A DNA stretch of 64,000 nucleotides from Helicoverpa zea (GCF_022581195.2 NC_061455.1:8428120-8492119); one strand, 5' to 3'. Positions 47,462 through 61,900 are shown, counted from the first letter of the stretch. Notes: a model not told the origin generated them from the letters alone. A program made the numbers and translations.

Positions 47462-47647
47462 CTAGCTTCTGCCAGCGGTTTCACCCGCATTCCGTGGGAA
47501 CCTCTGCACGAACCCGGATAAAAAGTATAAAAAGCCTTCCTCGATAAATGGGCTATCTAACACCGAAAGAATTGTTCAAATCGGACCAGTAGTTCCTGAG
47601 ATTAGCGCGTTCAAACAAACTCTTCAGCTTTATAATATTAGTATAGA
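47462..47647 (-). mobile_element. Helitron-like element
   Basis: On the minus strand it begins TCTATACTAATATTATAAAGC and ends with a GC-rich stem and CTAG between host A and T, the full Helitron signature. A diverged relative in the same orientation is at about 57699-57888. Confidence 0.75.
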
Positions 47648-48982
47648 TTAAGCATAAAAGTAGGTATATAAAATGTGCAACTGGTAGATCATTGCTCTAT
47701 TACTGACCCATTGCTTAGTGCGTTTTGTCTTGTAATTAATACTTAGGTATTATCATGTCTTAAAGTGAAGATTAATAGCCATTGTTGGAGTGATTTAATT
47801 GGCAAACATTTAGATCACAATGATTTTTGTTGGTGTTCATTACAAACCAACCTTTCACTGAAAATAACAACCGTATTAGTGTTTGAACATAAGTTATAAT
47901 TACACAAACAATTAACACAGACAAAAATAAACTGCGATATTTTTACCCAAACCGACTTTTATTATTTGGTTATGATAAAATATATATTTTTAAAACCTGA
48001 TATATCTACGACAGATATTGTTAACCACCATAATAAGTTCCTTTTTTTAATGTAAATATAGATTTAGTTTATTTTAAAATATAATGTACAGATTTTGAGG
48101 TAAATAAATAAAAAATAAAAAATCACCATAATTTGCACCAATGATGGTGATTTTTTTATTTTTTATTTAAGCCTAAGTGCTCGCACATGACCTTTACTTC
48201 TCTACTATCTTCGTTGTACAATAATAAAGAGGAAACATTTTTTGTGTTTGTACCCCAAATTCTCCGTAACTACTATACTGAAATTGAAACATTCATTCAC
48301 TCATGGGAAGTTAGCCCCATACATATGAGTACCATAGGTTATATTTTGTCCGGGTACGAGAAGTTCCCCCACCGCTTTTTTTAATATTTAAAGGTAAACG
48401 TAAATGTTGTTCTTAAAGTATTATTTTATATTAGTACCTATATAATACTTTTAAAATTACCTATTAGTCTTTTAATTCGTTGTGGTTTGGATTTGTATAG
48501 TGTGGTCTTATCTTGCTCTACTGACCAATCGCCTGAGGCATAGATTACTTAACGATTACCACCCTTGCATGCAGATTGAAGCATGCATTCATTAATGTAA
48601 AAGGTGCACCCCAATGATTTTTCTTTCATTTAATCATTAAAACATTTTTTCACTCAACTGAAAGGAATCGAAAAAATATGTTTAGGTAATGAGAAGCTGA
48701 TTATCATATTTTTTTTCCTATAATAATGCACGACTCCGATTTTGAAGTCATTAAACCTTTTACTTGTAAAAGTAATTTAAACATAATGAACAAAAATTTT
48801 CTTAGGAACAGACCATAAAGAAATATAATTCACCCATGTTTTCAGGTAAACGATTTTGAGCATCTTAGTGTTCATATTTCAGAAGTAACTGCCGGTCGAG
48901 CGAGCGCGAAGCTATCGTAGGCTGGAGTTGAATAGACCCGCACATCAATGGCGGCTTTGTTAACCTCAGCACGTAGAAGTCT
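47648..48982. other. AT-rich intergenic sequence
   Basis: The only structure is an A/T-rich hairpin at about 48100-48172 with arms AAAAATCACCAT and its inverse. No gene is supported. Confidence 0.4.
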
Positions 48983-49291
48983 TCATTCAACATAACACAC
49001 AGTTGATTGACGGCTCGTAAGCTGGAGTCTATCGACAATTATCTGCTTAGTGGGTCTTTTCGCGTTCGGATACGCCGCTATTTGGATAGCGTTAAACAAT
49101 TCTTCCGAATGACTTAGCACTGTTAATCCCCGCCCTTGTTGCTTCATGTCCGAATCTTTACAACATAATGCAGATCTGTTTGAGTATTCAGTTTGATTAT
49201 GCACGCTTATGAGTTCATCACGGTCTTTGTAAACATTCAAGATCTTGAAATACATTTTATAGGGAGATAAATAAATGCATGGATGAAGCAT
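48983..49291 (-). other. Orphan reading frame, 102 aa
   Basis: An open frame whose second half (ELFNAIQIAAYPNAK, then VDRLQLTSRQ) has balanced, coding-like composition and CG-containing codons unlike the AT-rich surroundings. The spacing of L, LT and RQ recalls the second and third helices of a homeodomain. The W-F-N-R core that defines a homeodomain is absent, and the frame stops directly after. I do not assign a function; it may be a decayed exon or chance. Confidence 0.15.
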
Positions 49292-52200
49292 TTTTACACG
49301 CGTATTATATCAGTTTGTACATATATAGGATTATTTGTTCTACATGAAACATAGATACCTACTATTTATTGGTGATGAAACCCTATATAAGTAACGATTT
49401 CACTTATAAAAGAAACTAGCTTTTATAACACCTGCTAATCTTCATATTTCAATTAGTAATCATCCAAATTATGGTGATTGGCAAATAGCCTTTTGTGCAA
49501 CGTGTTAATTACAATACTGAAAACTAAGGATAGCCAATTTGTATACCCACTTAAGTACTGTTACTTCACATTTTCAGGTTTTCGTAAAATTATTATGCAA
49601 TGAAGGTAAATTGCTAGACCACAGTTTGCGAGATGCTGAGCTCTTTCAATTAATTCTGGTGCAGTTACTCAATTTTCCCAATACTTTTATTCACAAATTC
49701 CATTCACTATTCAGTGCAAATTAAATTTGCTTATAATAACATAGCCGTACTGTTATATTACATTAGTTATCTTTTGGGTGACCTAGTCTTAACTGTCATT
49801 ATCACTTCAAAGCGTAGGCCTTTTGGGCCCAGGCCTACCGAAGCGACTTAATGAGCTGAACAGGGTGTGACTTCATTGTGTGCATTTCACCAATTAAACT
49901 GTAGTTAGGTAGTAAATAAGTTATCTGACTTGACTAATAGATCGCCAGGTAATTAACACATAAATGTGAAAAAAAAACATGTTGAGTGGAGTTCATTAAA
50001 ATCATACAGAATTAATTATCTTACATGAGGTTTGGTATTGTAACACACATTTTTGTTAAAAGCCCGAAAAAGTATTGTCACATATTGATTTACTATAAAT
50101 AGCAACTGCCAGAATAAACTTACATAAGACAAGAAATAAAGCGAGATTATTATACAAACAACTTATTAGATGTAAATGGATATTACGATATGTCGGTAAA
50201 AACATGTCTCTTGCACAAATTAATAATTACGAGCACTAAGTTCATGATCGTCACGGTCTATTGGGCTCTTTTCTAAAGGTTCGCTTTCAAAAGAGCCTCG
50301 TTGTTAAGGCCGACGCCCGTGGCCTTCTAAAGTACTTTCGCTTGCTATGGAAGAGTTACCTAAATATTATGCAGTACAAGTAGCTCTTTATGGGAGTATC
50401 TAGGAAGACCATGGTATCTATCAATAATAATTGGAACTCGAAAGAGAAATAAAGAAGTTTTGATTTAGTTATAACGTTTTATATCTATGAATACATCGAC
50501 ATTTCTTTATTCATATAAAAAATATATTACCTATATTTACGAAATGCAAAACAAGACAATAGCAGTCTGTACTGGACCTCATGTTAATGCGCTTAAAAAA
50601 AGAAAATAGATGTAAAATTGTAGGTTCAGCCCAGTTTCACATACGGTGCTTAGACATGGAAGGAAGGAGCTGAACTTATTTTAACCATACCAGGTTTCAA
50701 ATAAATGGCGGCTATATACTTATATAAGTAGTAATATCGGCATAATAGGACCATTATCGTAGAACGTAGGCGTTAAGTCATCGTAGTAGTTGTTACGTAG
50801 CACATGTTCGTAGTCATATGTGAGTGCGTAGCATATAATATGAAATTACAAGAACAGATTTTCCCTTTCCCTTTATTATTTTCGACGGATATTGAAAAGG
50901 TTAATAGTTAATGAGATCAGCTGTGACAAATGTTTCAAAGCCAGAGCCGAAGGATTCACTAGATCAAATTGGAGCCATTTAGAGCACAATTCTTATGGCC
51001 AGTTTCATCGATTGACTCATCGACTGATAAAGTCTCTGATAGGCAATCAGGAAATTATCTGACGCATAAATCATAACTTATATACACAGTTTCACAGGTC
51101 TCGGATAGCAATATCAATAAATTATAAGCAGCCTTTATCTGGCAGGTAGCATTTACTATCAGATAACTAAATGACACTTTATCAGTAACCAGTGAAACAA
51201 GGAAAGGAGGTGAAATTCTCAATATGGAAATTCGTACAAAGAAATCGTATAGTAACCCAAGCCCGAGCCACAGTTCCAGTAAGACAGAAGGCACTAATGC
51301 TCTTAGTGCATTCAGGGCGCCGTACTTAAGGGCATTAGGCGCTAAGAAGCCTAGCCCTACATCACTCAATCTTGTTAGCGCGTGCTTTGCTAACACTGTT
51401 ATTAAATACTGTAACATTATATTCTTAGGATTAGAATAATATTTAGTTAAAGGTGAGGTTGCTACCGTGAGAAGGTCTTATAGATTTGTGTAGGCAGTTG
51501 GAAAATCGTGGTATGTTCAAACTTGCTAGTGTTAGAATGTTCTAAACTACGTTAATTGTGCAAAAAGTATGAATAAATAAAGAGGTCTTAATCTTATTCT
51601 GTGATACTAAGTTACATGAAAATAACTGAAGGATTCTTCTGATTTCAATCTTTCAGTGTGTAGCGAGCGTCCACACGGGCAGAAGTTATGGCTGGTAATA
51701 AAATAAAATGATGACACTGTGTAGAAAAGAAATTCACAGTCAGTTTTCATAGTCAGTAAGATTTAGAAACAAAAATAAACAAGTATATGTATGTACATAT
51801 ACACCGTGACTTTTTACTCGTCTTACAACGGCAGCCCACTTCATGTATCCAATGACTAGTAAACGTTCATATAAAAAAAAAAATATTTATGAGATTTGAA
51901 TAATTTAAAAATTAAAATTAATTCATTATTATGATTCATGACGTAGATTATAAGAACACCCTGTTGTGAGCGCTGCCCGAATCTTGTATCAATGGAGCGC
52001 GGCGCGTTGGCAAGGTACCTACTTTCTACCGTTTGATACTAAACATTTTTTTTAGTATTTTTATTTGCACCTAATTTTCTTTTCTTAATTAAGTAAGGCT
52101 ATAAAATTAATAATCGAGTCTAGTGATATTTTATGTCGGATAGATTGAGTGGACCACCTTTGTAAGACGACTAAAAAGTCACGGTGTATAGGTCTGCAAT

Positions 52201-54898
52201 TATGATAAGTAAACTGCCAACACGGAATTACATATTCGTGGTGCATATATAGGGCCATTTGTGAACTCGCACATTGCATTGTAATGTGTGTGTATGTGCG
52301 TGTATATCAATAATGTTTACAGCATGGCGAACGTGGTTTGAACAACACATTGTTAGCAATCAGGAGGTTAGCCCCGGATAATCCGGCCTATTGTTAGCTA
52401 TTTTAATGCTTATGCCCTTTGTGTGTGTCCTGTATTAAGTCATACGCGGATAATCGCCGTATTATATAGAGTTAATTTTCCATTGGCTCTGAGGGATGGC
52501 AGCTGCTTACTGTCGCAGCGAAATAAACCGACGACATTTATACACTCTCATTGCTATTATTTACATGTATTATAATGTCCCATGACCTAATACACTAGCA
52601 ATGTATTAATACGGAAATCGATATTTTATTGAATTGCTGTCACTGGATATTACTTACAATTTGACAATAATAATTTATATTTGTTACTTTGCATTTCGTT
52701 TTGAATGAGTAATTTAATCGATCGTAAGCGCCACATCAAATAATGCAAGCAACTTATCAAACTGCCTTTCGTAATTCACGAAGCTGAGAACTGTTATTTT
52801 AGGAACTGAGGCAATAAGATTCTGTTTATTTATGCCGTTTCGTAAATGATTTTTGAATTGTTTGCACCATCTGGCATAAATATATGTAGGTATGCCTTGC
52901 TTTTTACAGGTAATCTTGACTTACTGTCACGCATCGTCGAGTGACCAATATTTGTCGGAATAGAACACCGTAAAGATGTTTCCGGTTCGTAAAAGTATCA
53001 TATTAACTGTTCAAACATTAGATCGGAGGTTTTATCGCTGGCAGCTGGGCGACACGACTAATTACATCAATTACAGGCAAACAGAGCGGCGCTCGGGTTT
53101 CGCTCCACCTTTGTCAATATTTGGCGAGTCGCCGCGGCCGCCTCCCCCCCCGAGCGGACACTACGCAACCTCACGACCCGTCACCGTGGACATTACTCAT
53201 GTACGAGCCTATCTTCATGCTTACTTTACTCACCGACTACTTTTAAATTACTTAAATCGATGAGTTACTGCTAATATTGTCATCGGCTGGGCTAATGGGA
53301 ATAACTGATTACTGAAAACTACTAAAAAGATTGCTAATGTCATAATGTAATTACATACTCTTAAACATTTAATTGAACTGTTAGAGCAGTTCAGAGATTC
53401 AGTGCTTTAGTATAGTGGTTAGATACACTAAACTCAAATAATTTATAGGTTCTTAAGTATGTATTTCAAAAGTGAACTTATTTATATGTATTAAAGAAGC
53501 ATGAAACTCACAATATTTATTTATGTCTTTTGGCTATAGAATTACATCTATTAACGTCCTTTAATTTATTTCACATCCCGAGCTTGACAAGACGCTTTTT
53601 TTACCCTTTATCAGTATAATAGAGACGTGTGTAAGTGTGTGAGTATTACGTATTGTTATTCGATTCTCATAAGCTGCAAAAAGGCGAACACGTCGTGAAC
53701 GCCGCGGGCGCAACTTTTGACAAAACAACTTATTCAATTTGTTCGCTGTTAGGTACGACTTGTAATCCCTTATGTCTCAACAACTGTCACAAAAAGGCTG
53801 AGTCGTGATCACGTGTGCCACATCCCTCGTATGTGGGAGGTATTATACCTGTATTGCCTTTACACTGTAAGGGATTACCGCTTGTCTCTTTCTCGGGTCT
53901 AGAATAGTCATACGTGGGGAATTAGGTAGCTAGTGTTGTCAAACATATCCTGGTAATATACCGTTATTGTATTTTCTTCTTTTACTACAAAACCAACAGG
54001 TAAGAGTGGTGAATACTGATGCTATGACATCTGGGCAATACTTGTCATCATAAAAACAATTGGCTTCTAATGTAGTATACCCACTGGATCTATCTCCTAT
54101 GTTCAAGTGAACTGGATAGAATATACCTAGTATGTTCAAAGTCCAGATGATGTTCTCTGTCCTGACTCTTCTATTGAGTACATGTTAAAGGATATAGCTG
54201 AATTAGCTGAACATAAACTTGCCGTCGGCTTTACTCGATATAATAGAATAAATTATATCAAGAAATTAATTTGGGTATGATCCTAGACATTCTTACATGT
54301 TACAAAATCGTAAAATAATGAAGCATTACCATAACAGTGCGCGGTCGTCAGAAGTAATTATAATTAACAACATGACCACGAGAGCAAGTTGTCGGGTATC
54401 GGCACACTGGTCGGTCCAGCGCGCGCTGCGGTGCCTGCACATACCTACGCGTTTCATTATAACAGATTACAACTTACGGAGAGGGATACACAGATTACTA
54501 TTATATCAACTGTTCGGGAGCGTCGCCGTCGTATTGTCACATCCATTAAGCTGTGCTGTGGGCGGGGCCTCGCGCGCCACGCCCCTCACGCCCTGCTCAC
54601 CCCACACACGGCGCGGCCGACACTCGCGCCGCGTCACTACTACTCACTAAAACGATTTGCTCGCAATCGCATCACCAGAGTATTATCCCATCATCACACT
54701 AAAAATCGACGCTTTTCCGGTTTCGATGCTTTTGGTTAATTCGGTGGTTGATTATAAGTAATTTACATATTTAATTTGGACGAAGTGTATGGATTGTATT
54801 TGAGTGGTTGGTGATGGTCTGTGGGACTGTATCGAGTAGAGTATGAGGTGTGCGGTGTACCGGTGAGCACGGTGAGCACGGTGGCGACGCAGGGCGGC
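49292..54898. other. Gene-poor region upstream of eh1 exon
   Basis: No gene is supported. Points of structure: a loose inverted repeat at about 50997-51200 (AGTTTCA and TGATAAAGT in both arms); a CCGGATAATCCGG palindrome near 52374; a GC-rich stretch at about 53030-53190 (CGCCGCGGCCGCC); and GC-rich sequence from 54390 onward that could be the 5' UTR or promoter of the following exon. Confidence 0.4.
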
Positions 54899-55106
54899 AT
54901 GGGCGGCGCGGGCGGCGGCTGGGCGCGCGAGGCGCCGGCGCTGCTGAGCACGGCGCTGCTGCTGGGCGGCGCGCTGCCCGAGCGCCCGGCCGCGCCGCTC
55001 TTCACCATCGACAGCATCCTGGCGCCGCGCCCGCACCCGCCGCTGCCACCGCTGCAGCTGCAGCACCTCGCGCACTCGCCGTTCCATAGAGCACATGACC
55101 TCTTTG
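54899..55106 (+). CDS. First exon of eh1-motif protein (goosecoid-like?)
   Basis: An open, strongly GC-rich exon starting at an ATG in good context (GGCATGG). It encodes a Gly/Ala/Leu-rich start and then PLFTIDSILAPRP, an engrailed-homology-1 motif of the form F-T-I-D-S-I-L that recruits the Groucho co-repressor. The exon ends at HDLFG with donor GGTACGT in phase 1. eh1 near the N-terminus, followed by an intron, is typical of goosecoid and some other homeobox repressors, but no homeodomain exon was found downstream in the window. The frame is also open upstream to 54821, and it would stop at 55138 if unspliced. The assignment to goosecoid is inference; other eh1 transcription factors are possible. 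Confidence 0.5.
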
Positions 55107-58100
55107 GTACGTTTGCCAACTCATTAGGTAAACATTGACGTTATTATTTTGCTTGGGATAGGTAAAGACTAACGCGTGAAAAACGCAAACCTAAACCTAA
55201 AGAGCTCAGCTAACATTTCCCAAAAGGCTTAACTGCAGGCTATAATGCAGTGTGCACCTAGTTATATCTTCCTTTCTTTATCCGTAGGAAACGGTAGTCG
55301 ATTGCAATCTGCAGTTTTCATTCCGTTTTCTTATTTGAGGTAGGGTTCATTTATAACTATTCTAGCAACCTACGCCATATATGTGAATATTTATTTTAGG
55401 TAATACTTCTTAGTTTTTCCATATTTATTTTGATAGAAACTGTTATTGCCTTTAATATTTTTCTGATCGTTGTTATTTTTTTCACTCCTTAAAAAAACGA
55501 TTTGTACTTCAAAACCCACACGACATAATTGTGTAATTTCTGTTATTTAATTTGGACTGTAAAATCTTACCAGTGAAAAGTAAACATTTTAACGAGGCCC
55601 TATTTGAACTATTCAAATTTTAATTGAAAAAAGTCTGTAAACCTTATTTTTGATAGATTTTTCCAAAACAACAACAACAACCTTTATGGTAATAAGTATC
55701 ATATACTTCCTTCTTGAATTCTGTTGTAAGTACATCTTTGTACCTTATAAAACCAAACAATCTATTGTATTTAATTAAAATAGACAATTTCTACATTGTA
55801 ACTATGTCTTTAAAATAATAACCTATATAAAAATAGAAATATCAAATATTATTAATATTCCTCCTTTTAAAATATTTTCGCAACTAAAAACTTTGTGCTA
55901 CGAGCTACAACCGTCGCGCTACGAACAATCTTGCTATGGCGTAGTTAATAGTTATTTGTTATACAAGTGTGTTTCAATAATTAGAATCCTGAGCGATAGC
56001 GAGGGAATCAAAAGAGCACAAGGTGAAAAATCTTTGCACTCGAGTGCAACACGTAACTTTTCATCCCACCTCATCGAGGAAATTACTAAATGCAAAAAAA
56101 CAAAATGGCGCGCACATATGAGTATCAAATTAAAAAGAAGTAAGAACCTATTAAAGTTCATTTCTTTGACAACTCAGTTTAAAAATGAAACGAGGTTAAA
56201 AATCTATGTTAAAACAATAATACAAATTACTTAATTAATTGAATAATTATTTTAAGCAGTATTTTATTTGTTTAATATGTATTTGTATGAAAAGTCTTAT
56301 CAAGATTGTCACAAATGGAGGATTGCACACGATGTTCTAAATTCAAATCACTTTGCCGCTCTAGAGGATAAAACGGCTTTTGCGCTCAGATATCAAAGGG
56401 TAAAACTACTCTTTCCGAGATGGTGGGATGAAAAGATACTTTTTTAGTATTTGAATCGCTTTTTTTTCAAAAAAGATAACATTTAGTAGATACATTTCTA
56501 AATACTAATGTACGTGTGTAATTTTACACATAATTGTAGTATAGAGACATTGGAAGTCTGAGGAAAAAAATGAAGATGTATCAACCAAAAAATATCAATG
56601 AGATTAATGAAAAAGAAAGATTTCAACGCGCGTTACTATAAAGCACTTTTACCTAATTGTTCAATTCAAAAGTTATATTTTGATGCCATTTTATAATTAT
56701 TTTTAGTTGTATATAAATAATATATAAATATAAATAAGTTTATTTTTAGGTCATGTAAATATGTACATATAATTCATTATTAATTATTTTGTAAATAAGT
56801 TAATATAATATAGCGATAAAACTGGCAGATATTTTAAGTACATATTGAATATCCTAACTGTAACCAAAAAGCTCCATGAAATATATAAAAAAAACTGCTT
56901 CTTACATTTATCCAACATTCTAAAGTTTTATAAAGTGAAGTGGTCCTAAGTTAGTTTTATAAAGCAAAGTTATGTAGCCAAGTCAGTTACCAATGCCTTT
57001 CATGTGTTTCCTCCTAATCAAGTTCTACACATAATAGTGTGTAATAGCTTGTGCAAATTTTTAAAAATATAGGTATGATACCTTTCTATACAAGACGTAA
57101 CTCGCATATAAGTTATTTTTTATTTATATTAACAGTTAAACAGATCCAATACTTCGGCGGGTTGCACCATTTAACTACGACGATAACTGAACCATTTTTC
57201 GGTAATCAAACCACCGATTAGTCCAATAGGTGGCAGGCACAACCCTTCACGCATTGCTAAGAATGTTCATTTCCATGCAATTTTTGACTTTATATGGTAA
57301 TACGAGCTATGACGACACAGGTTTTTTACATAAAGCTGTATAATTATTCTGCTTATATTATCAACTAGCTGACCCGGCGAACTTCGTACCGCCTAATTTA
57401 TTGGAGGCACATTTAGTAAGTCACAAACACATGACACAATACTTTTTTAATTTTTTCCTTATTTGCTCACCGTCTAGACCTACCCTGGACTACGACAAAC
57501 ATTTTAAAACCAAAATCAGCTCAATCGTCCCAGCCGTTCCCGAGTTTTAATCAGACTTTGATAGACAACAATTCATTTTTATTTATATAGATAAATTGAA
57601 AACATTTTTTTCCATCACAGCGATAAACTGTTAAAATAAAGGAATTTGTTTTTACCCCTCTCAAATTCAATAACAGCTCGGATGTATTATATAAAAGACT
57701 AGCTTCTGCCAGTGGTTTCACCCGCATCCAAATCTTTCACTCACGATGGGAACTTTTGCACAAACCCGGATAAAAAGAAGCCTATAGCATTCCTCGATAA
57801 ATGGGCTATCTAACAATGAAAGATTTTTTTAAATAGGACCAGTAATTCCTGAGATAAGCGCGTTCAAACAAACAAACTCTTATGCTTTATAATTATTTAA
57901 GCTTTGATTGATTAATAAAATAGTAGAATTCATAAAAAGTGATTAGTTCAAAACCATGAATGAACATTAGAATGTCTCAGGAAATAATCGATAGTGATTT
58001 TTACCATGACTTTATGTTTTTAAATCTTTCCTTCGATGCCTTAGAGTGAAAACCTCGTAACTGAAAAAAAAACTTTCTTGGAAGAAGGAGTACGATGTCG

Positions 58101-58718
58101 TTTGGAGGTATTCTTCCTAGAAACGTATTAAAGGAAATTTTTATATGGGTAAAAGGCACAGAAATACTTTTCTTTTAAACGTAATTAGGTTATAGTAATA
58201 TTATAATAATAATTAGCAATAGAAAACTGCATCTACGCTGACGCTGAATTATTTTACATGGTCTTACTTAAGTTGTAATGTATGTAAAATGCATAACGGA
58301 GCACGTTGATCTTGGTCCTGCGCCTGATCTCTGTCCGCGTTTATGTCGGATCTCTGTCCTATCGGTCTATGAGAGTGGAGTTATAGTGAGAGCACCTGTG
58401 TCTGCATAAATGCTGGAGCACTATAATATGTCCTGCACAGTTGCCTAATCTCCTTACATGAGAACAGCCTCCGTAGCCGACAATTGGTTAGGAGGGTCTT
58501 ATCATTTCTTCTTGGACATGATGTTGTCTTCTGTTGTCTCTTCTTGCAATTGAGTAACTGTTGTTTTGAAACAGATCATTGATGGAGTTATTTGGATGAA
58601 AATGCATGACTTGATATATGACGTACATTCTTAATCCAACATGACGGCTGAACCAAGATGGTGGACCAATTGTTTTTAATGCATGCAAACATTATGTGTG
58701 AAATGAAAAGGTTTGCTG
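55107..58718. other. Intron or intergenic, repeat fragments
   Basis: AT-rich sequence. A dispersed repeat at about 57366-57600 starts CTAGCTGACCCGGCGAACTT. A Helitron-like copy on the minus strand lies at about 57699-57888. No homeobox exon or other coding segment was recognised. Confidence 0.4.
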
Positions 58719-58953
58719 ATTATAGTTCGGCCATTCAGAGAATGCGTTCCTGACACGTCGCGATTGAACTGACGACGTAACTTTGCAATGGCGTTGCAGT
58801 TACGATAAAAATATTTTTGCTGGTTGTTTACCGTTTTAACAATTGAGGAGCATTAAAACAACATTATTATATCAATAATCAATGAATGTAGTTACGTCGT
58901 CAGTTCAATCGCGACGTGTCAGGAACGCATTCTCTGAATGGCCGAACTATAAT
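58719..58953. repeat. MITE with perfect 63-bp inverted arms
   Basis: The arms 58719-58781 and 58891-58953 are exact inverses over 63 bases (tip ATTATAGTTCGGCCATTC). The centre is 109 bases and non-coding. TA at the tips suggests a Tc1/mariner-type target. Lack of any arm divergence implies recent insertion. Confidence 0.9.
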
Positions 58954-61900
58954 AGTTTAATGAAATGGCTGACTCCTGAAACTTTCAATTCTCATGCAAA
59001 TATAATAATCGATTGAGTTACGATTTGAAATAGATAAGTCGTATGACTCAATTTATATGATATATGTAAAAGATATGATGTAGATAAGAAGTAGATTAAA
59101 TAATTTGATGCTTTTAATTCTATCTTACCAAAAAAAAACTAAATAAGTATCTAATAATACGAATATATCTACGAATAATATATCCTACTATGTAGATACT
59201 TGAATCTTGCGACGGTTAATGTTTTGCTATCCAGTGTCTTGGTTTAAAGTCGTTCATATCCTAATCCTAAACAAGATCATAATTATTTGAATTTCTCATA
59301 TAATAGGTACGAATAAATCAGCAAATATGCCTTCCAATACAAGTATATTATTTTGCTATAGGAGCGGATTATTCTGAATTATTTAAAGTATATCTTCAAG
59401 CTTTTTTGTAAGTTTTTACGTAGTGTAGTAGTTTTAAGATAGCTTGATGCTAATCGAAGTAATAAATTAAAATGCTATCGAACAAGGATTGACTTTCTTG
59501 GTAATCTACAGTTACTTCTTTGTACATGCATGAGACTTGTCTGCCTTATTAATTGGAATATGCCTAAGAAATTGGAATGAATTATAAAAAACATTTTTTA
59601 GAATTTTTGCAGACACCTTTTACTTAGTGAGTCTCTTTAACATGTTATCTATGGACTACTTAGGCCCATTCTTTTGTCGGTGAACTTGGGTTTTATTGAT
59701 CTGGTGCCAGAAGTAATTCACATATATACTTATTTGTGAATTAATGTTTGATTTTGAATTATTTTTTCACAGTTTTTAGGCGATTCTAATATATAATGCA
59801 TATTATACCTCAATATGCAATCTCAAGATCAGGATCTATTTGAGAAAAAATCCCAGTGATAGACAATGTGAAATTACAGAATACTTTATGCGTGCATGTG
59901 GGAAGTGGGCAATTCTCTCAAGAGAGGACTGGCAAAACCTCGGCCAGTAGCCAGTTAAGAAGGTACCAAATCGACTCAGCCACTAAATATATTAACAGCC
60001 AAACCTTCAAAAAATTTAGTATCATAAAGAATATTTCATTAAAACCCATGAAAAATACATGTCCATGAACTCCGAATATTTTGATGCCTACAGCAAAGAT
60101 TACAAGAAACAAAAGATATCTCAAAAGCTATGTGAGGAAAATAAGGTGTCTTTTCTATTTATAAAATTCAGACTGCATGTTCCTATTTTTAGGCTATGAC
60201 TAAAAGCGTTAGTTGGTCTGAATGAGTAAAAATTACTGCTGGTATTCAAAAGAATCGTGTATTACTAAAAGTTTTCTACCGTATATACTTTAGCGGTAAA
60301 GCACAAGATATCGTCGGTGAGAGCCTCGGGCTTCCCTCTCACCGCAAAGAGGGTGAAGACGGCTTATCTCAATTAAAATCTTTTTTCCATCATCCAACCG
60401 AACATTTTAAAATTTCAAAATATCCCCAGGGTTTGGTGAATCGTTGCCATAACAAAAACACACTTTTATTTTCTTTTATTTTGGATGTTTAACTAAAATC
60501 TGCTTTAAGTAAGCGTATCGAAGTATAAATATTAGATGACTTGGGTCGGATAATAAATAAAAAAGTTATGCCATATTGCAAATACTATATTCAGGATTTA
60601 GATAACTTTGCGAATATATGTGTCTGTCACCCTACCAAAGTTCCTTTTTTATTATAACACGATACGTCAGTTATTCATGTTCCGTGATTAAATACCTCCC
60701 ATAAAACCTGATTAACTCTAAACTTCTGTTTATTAATACTATCAAATAGGTACTTTGACACAATAATTAATTAGAATTGCTCCCTTCGGAACCCTCTTTG
60801 AGGGTGCTTGTCAAATTAATTCACAATTAGGGGTCAAACATTAATTGCTCATACTGTCTAGTTGCAGTCGTAGGTTGCAATGATTTGCTATCTATACATA
60901 TAATAAATCTGTAGAAAAGTAATTTTTGTACATTGAAGAAATTGACAAAAAAAAATAGCCAGCATTTTAAAGGATAACTAACAGAACCCATTTCCATCAT
61001 TTTTGTCATTTTTGTCTGTTTGTCTGTTTATCTGTTTGTTTGTTCGCGATTCACGTAAAATCTACGAATTAAATGCAGACAATGCTTATATACAAAAACT
61101 CTACGTAACTTGGGGTATTACTTAGTTTTTGTTTCATCGAAATCGATTCACTATATCAAAAGATATGATTAATTTTGTGAATTCAAGATGTAAAATATTA
61201 CGGCACGCAATCTATTTGTCAAAACTGTACATTTGAATGTTGTACTTATATTAGTTGATCGGCCTATTATTAATCTTTACACAGAAAATCACACCTTTAT
61301 AAGTAACATCGGAAGAAAAAAAAAATATGAAAATTTTGTTTAGCCAAGGTTAAAGTAGCTCCATCTGTGGTAAATAAAATACATCATCAATTTGTCAAAG
61401 GAGCGAGGTGGTAAATGACAATATTACCATACATTCTTTATAGAGGATTATTATTTCAACAGATGGAGTTGTGTATTTTCCGTAATTCACCATATTTTAA
61501 CACGAAGTGTAATTTTTCGATAGACATTTCAATAGTGTTTGTCAGTTTGCCGTGCCACATCAAAATCCAACTATAATTATTACCTTGATGAAAGGAAAAT
61601 TAATAGTTCTCGGCCAAATTTAAAACGGTGCCATCTAAATTATTTTTTTAACATTATGTCAAAAATGATGACTTTAGTGGAACAATTAATTATCATTTAA
61701 AGTTACAGATGGAGTTCATATCAGGATTTTTTCATAAACATAGTTTAGCTATCTTCCACTAATGTGGTGGCCTTAAAACAAATTACTTTGGGTGAGTAGT
61801 ATTAAGTAGACCTTAATTATTTTTTCTGATGCAAAATATGTAAACTTAATCCTAGAAGAAATGAGGATCTATCTCTCGCAAGCGCTGCTAAGCGTGAGGT

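Noticed and set aside
54752..55119. Minus-strand frames of 114-118 codons over the GC-rich exon
   Set aside because: The plus-strand frame has a specific eh1 motif and a splice donor; the minus-strand frames show only composition.
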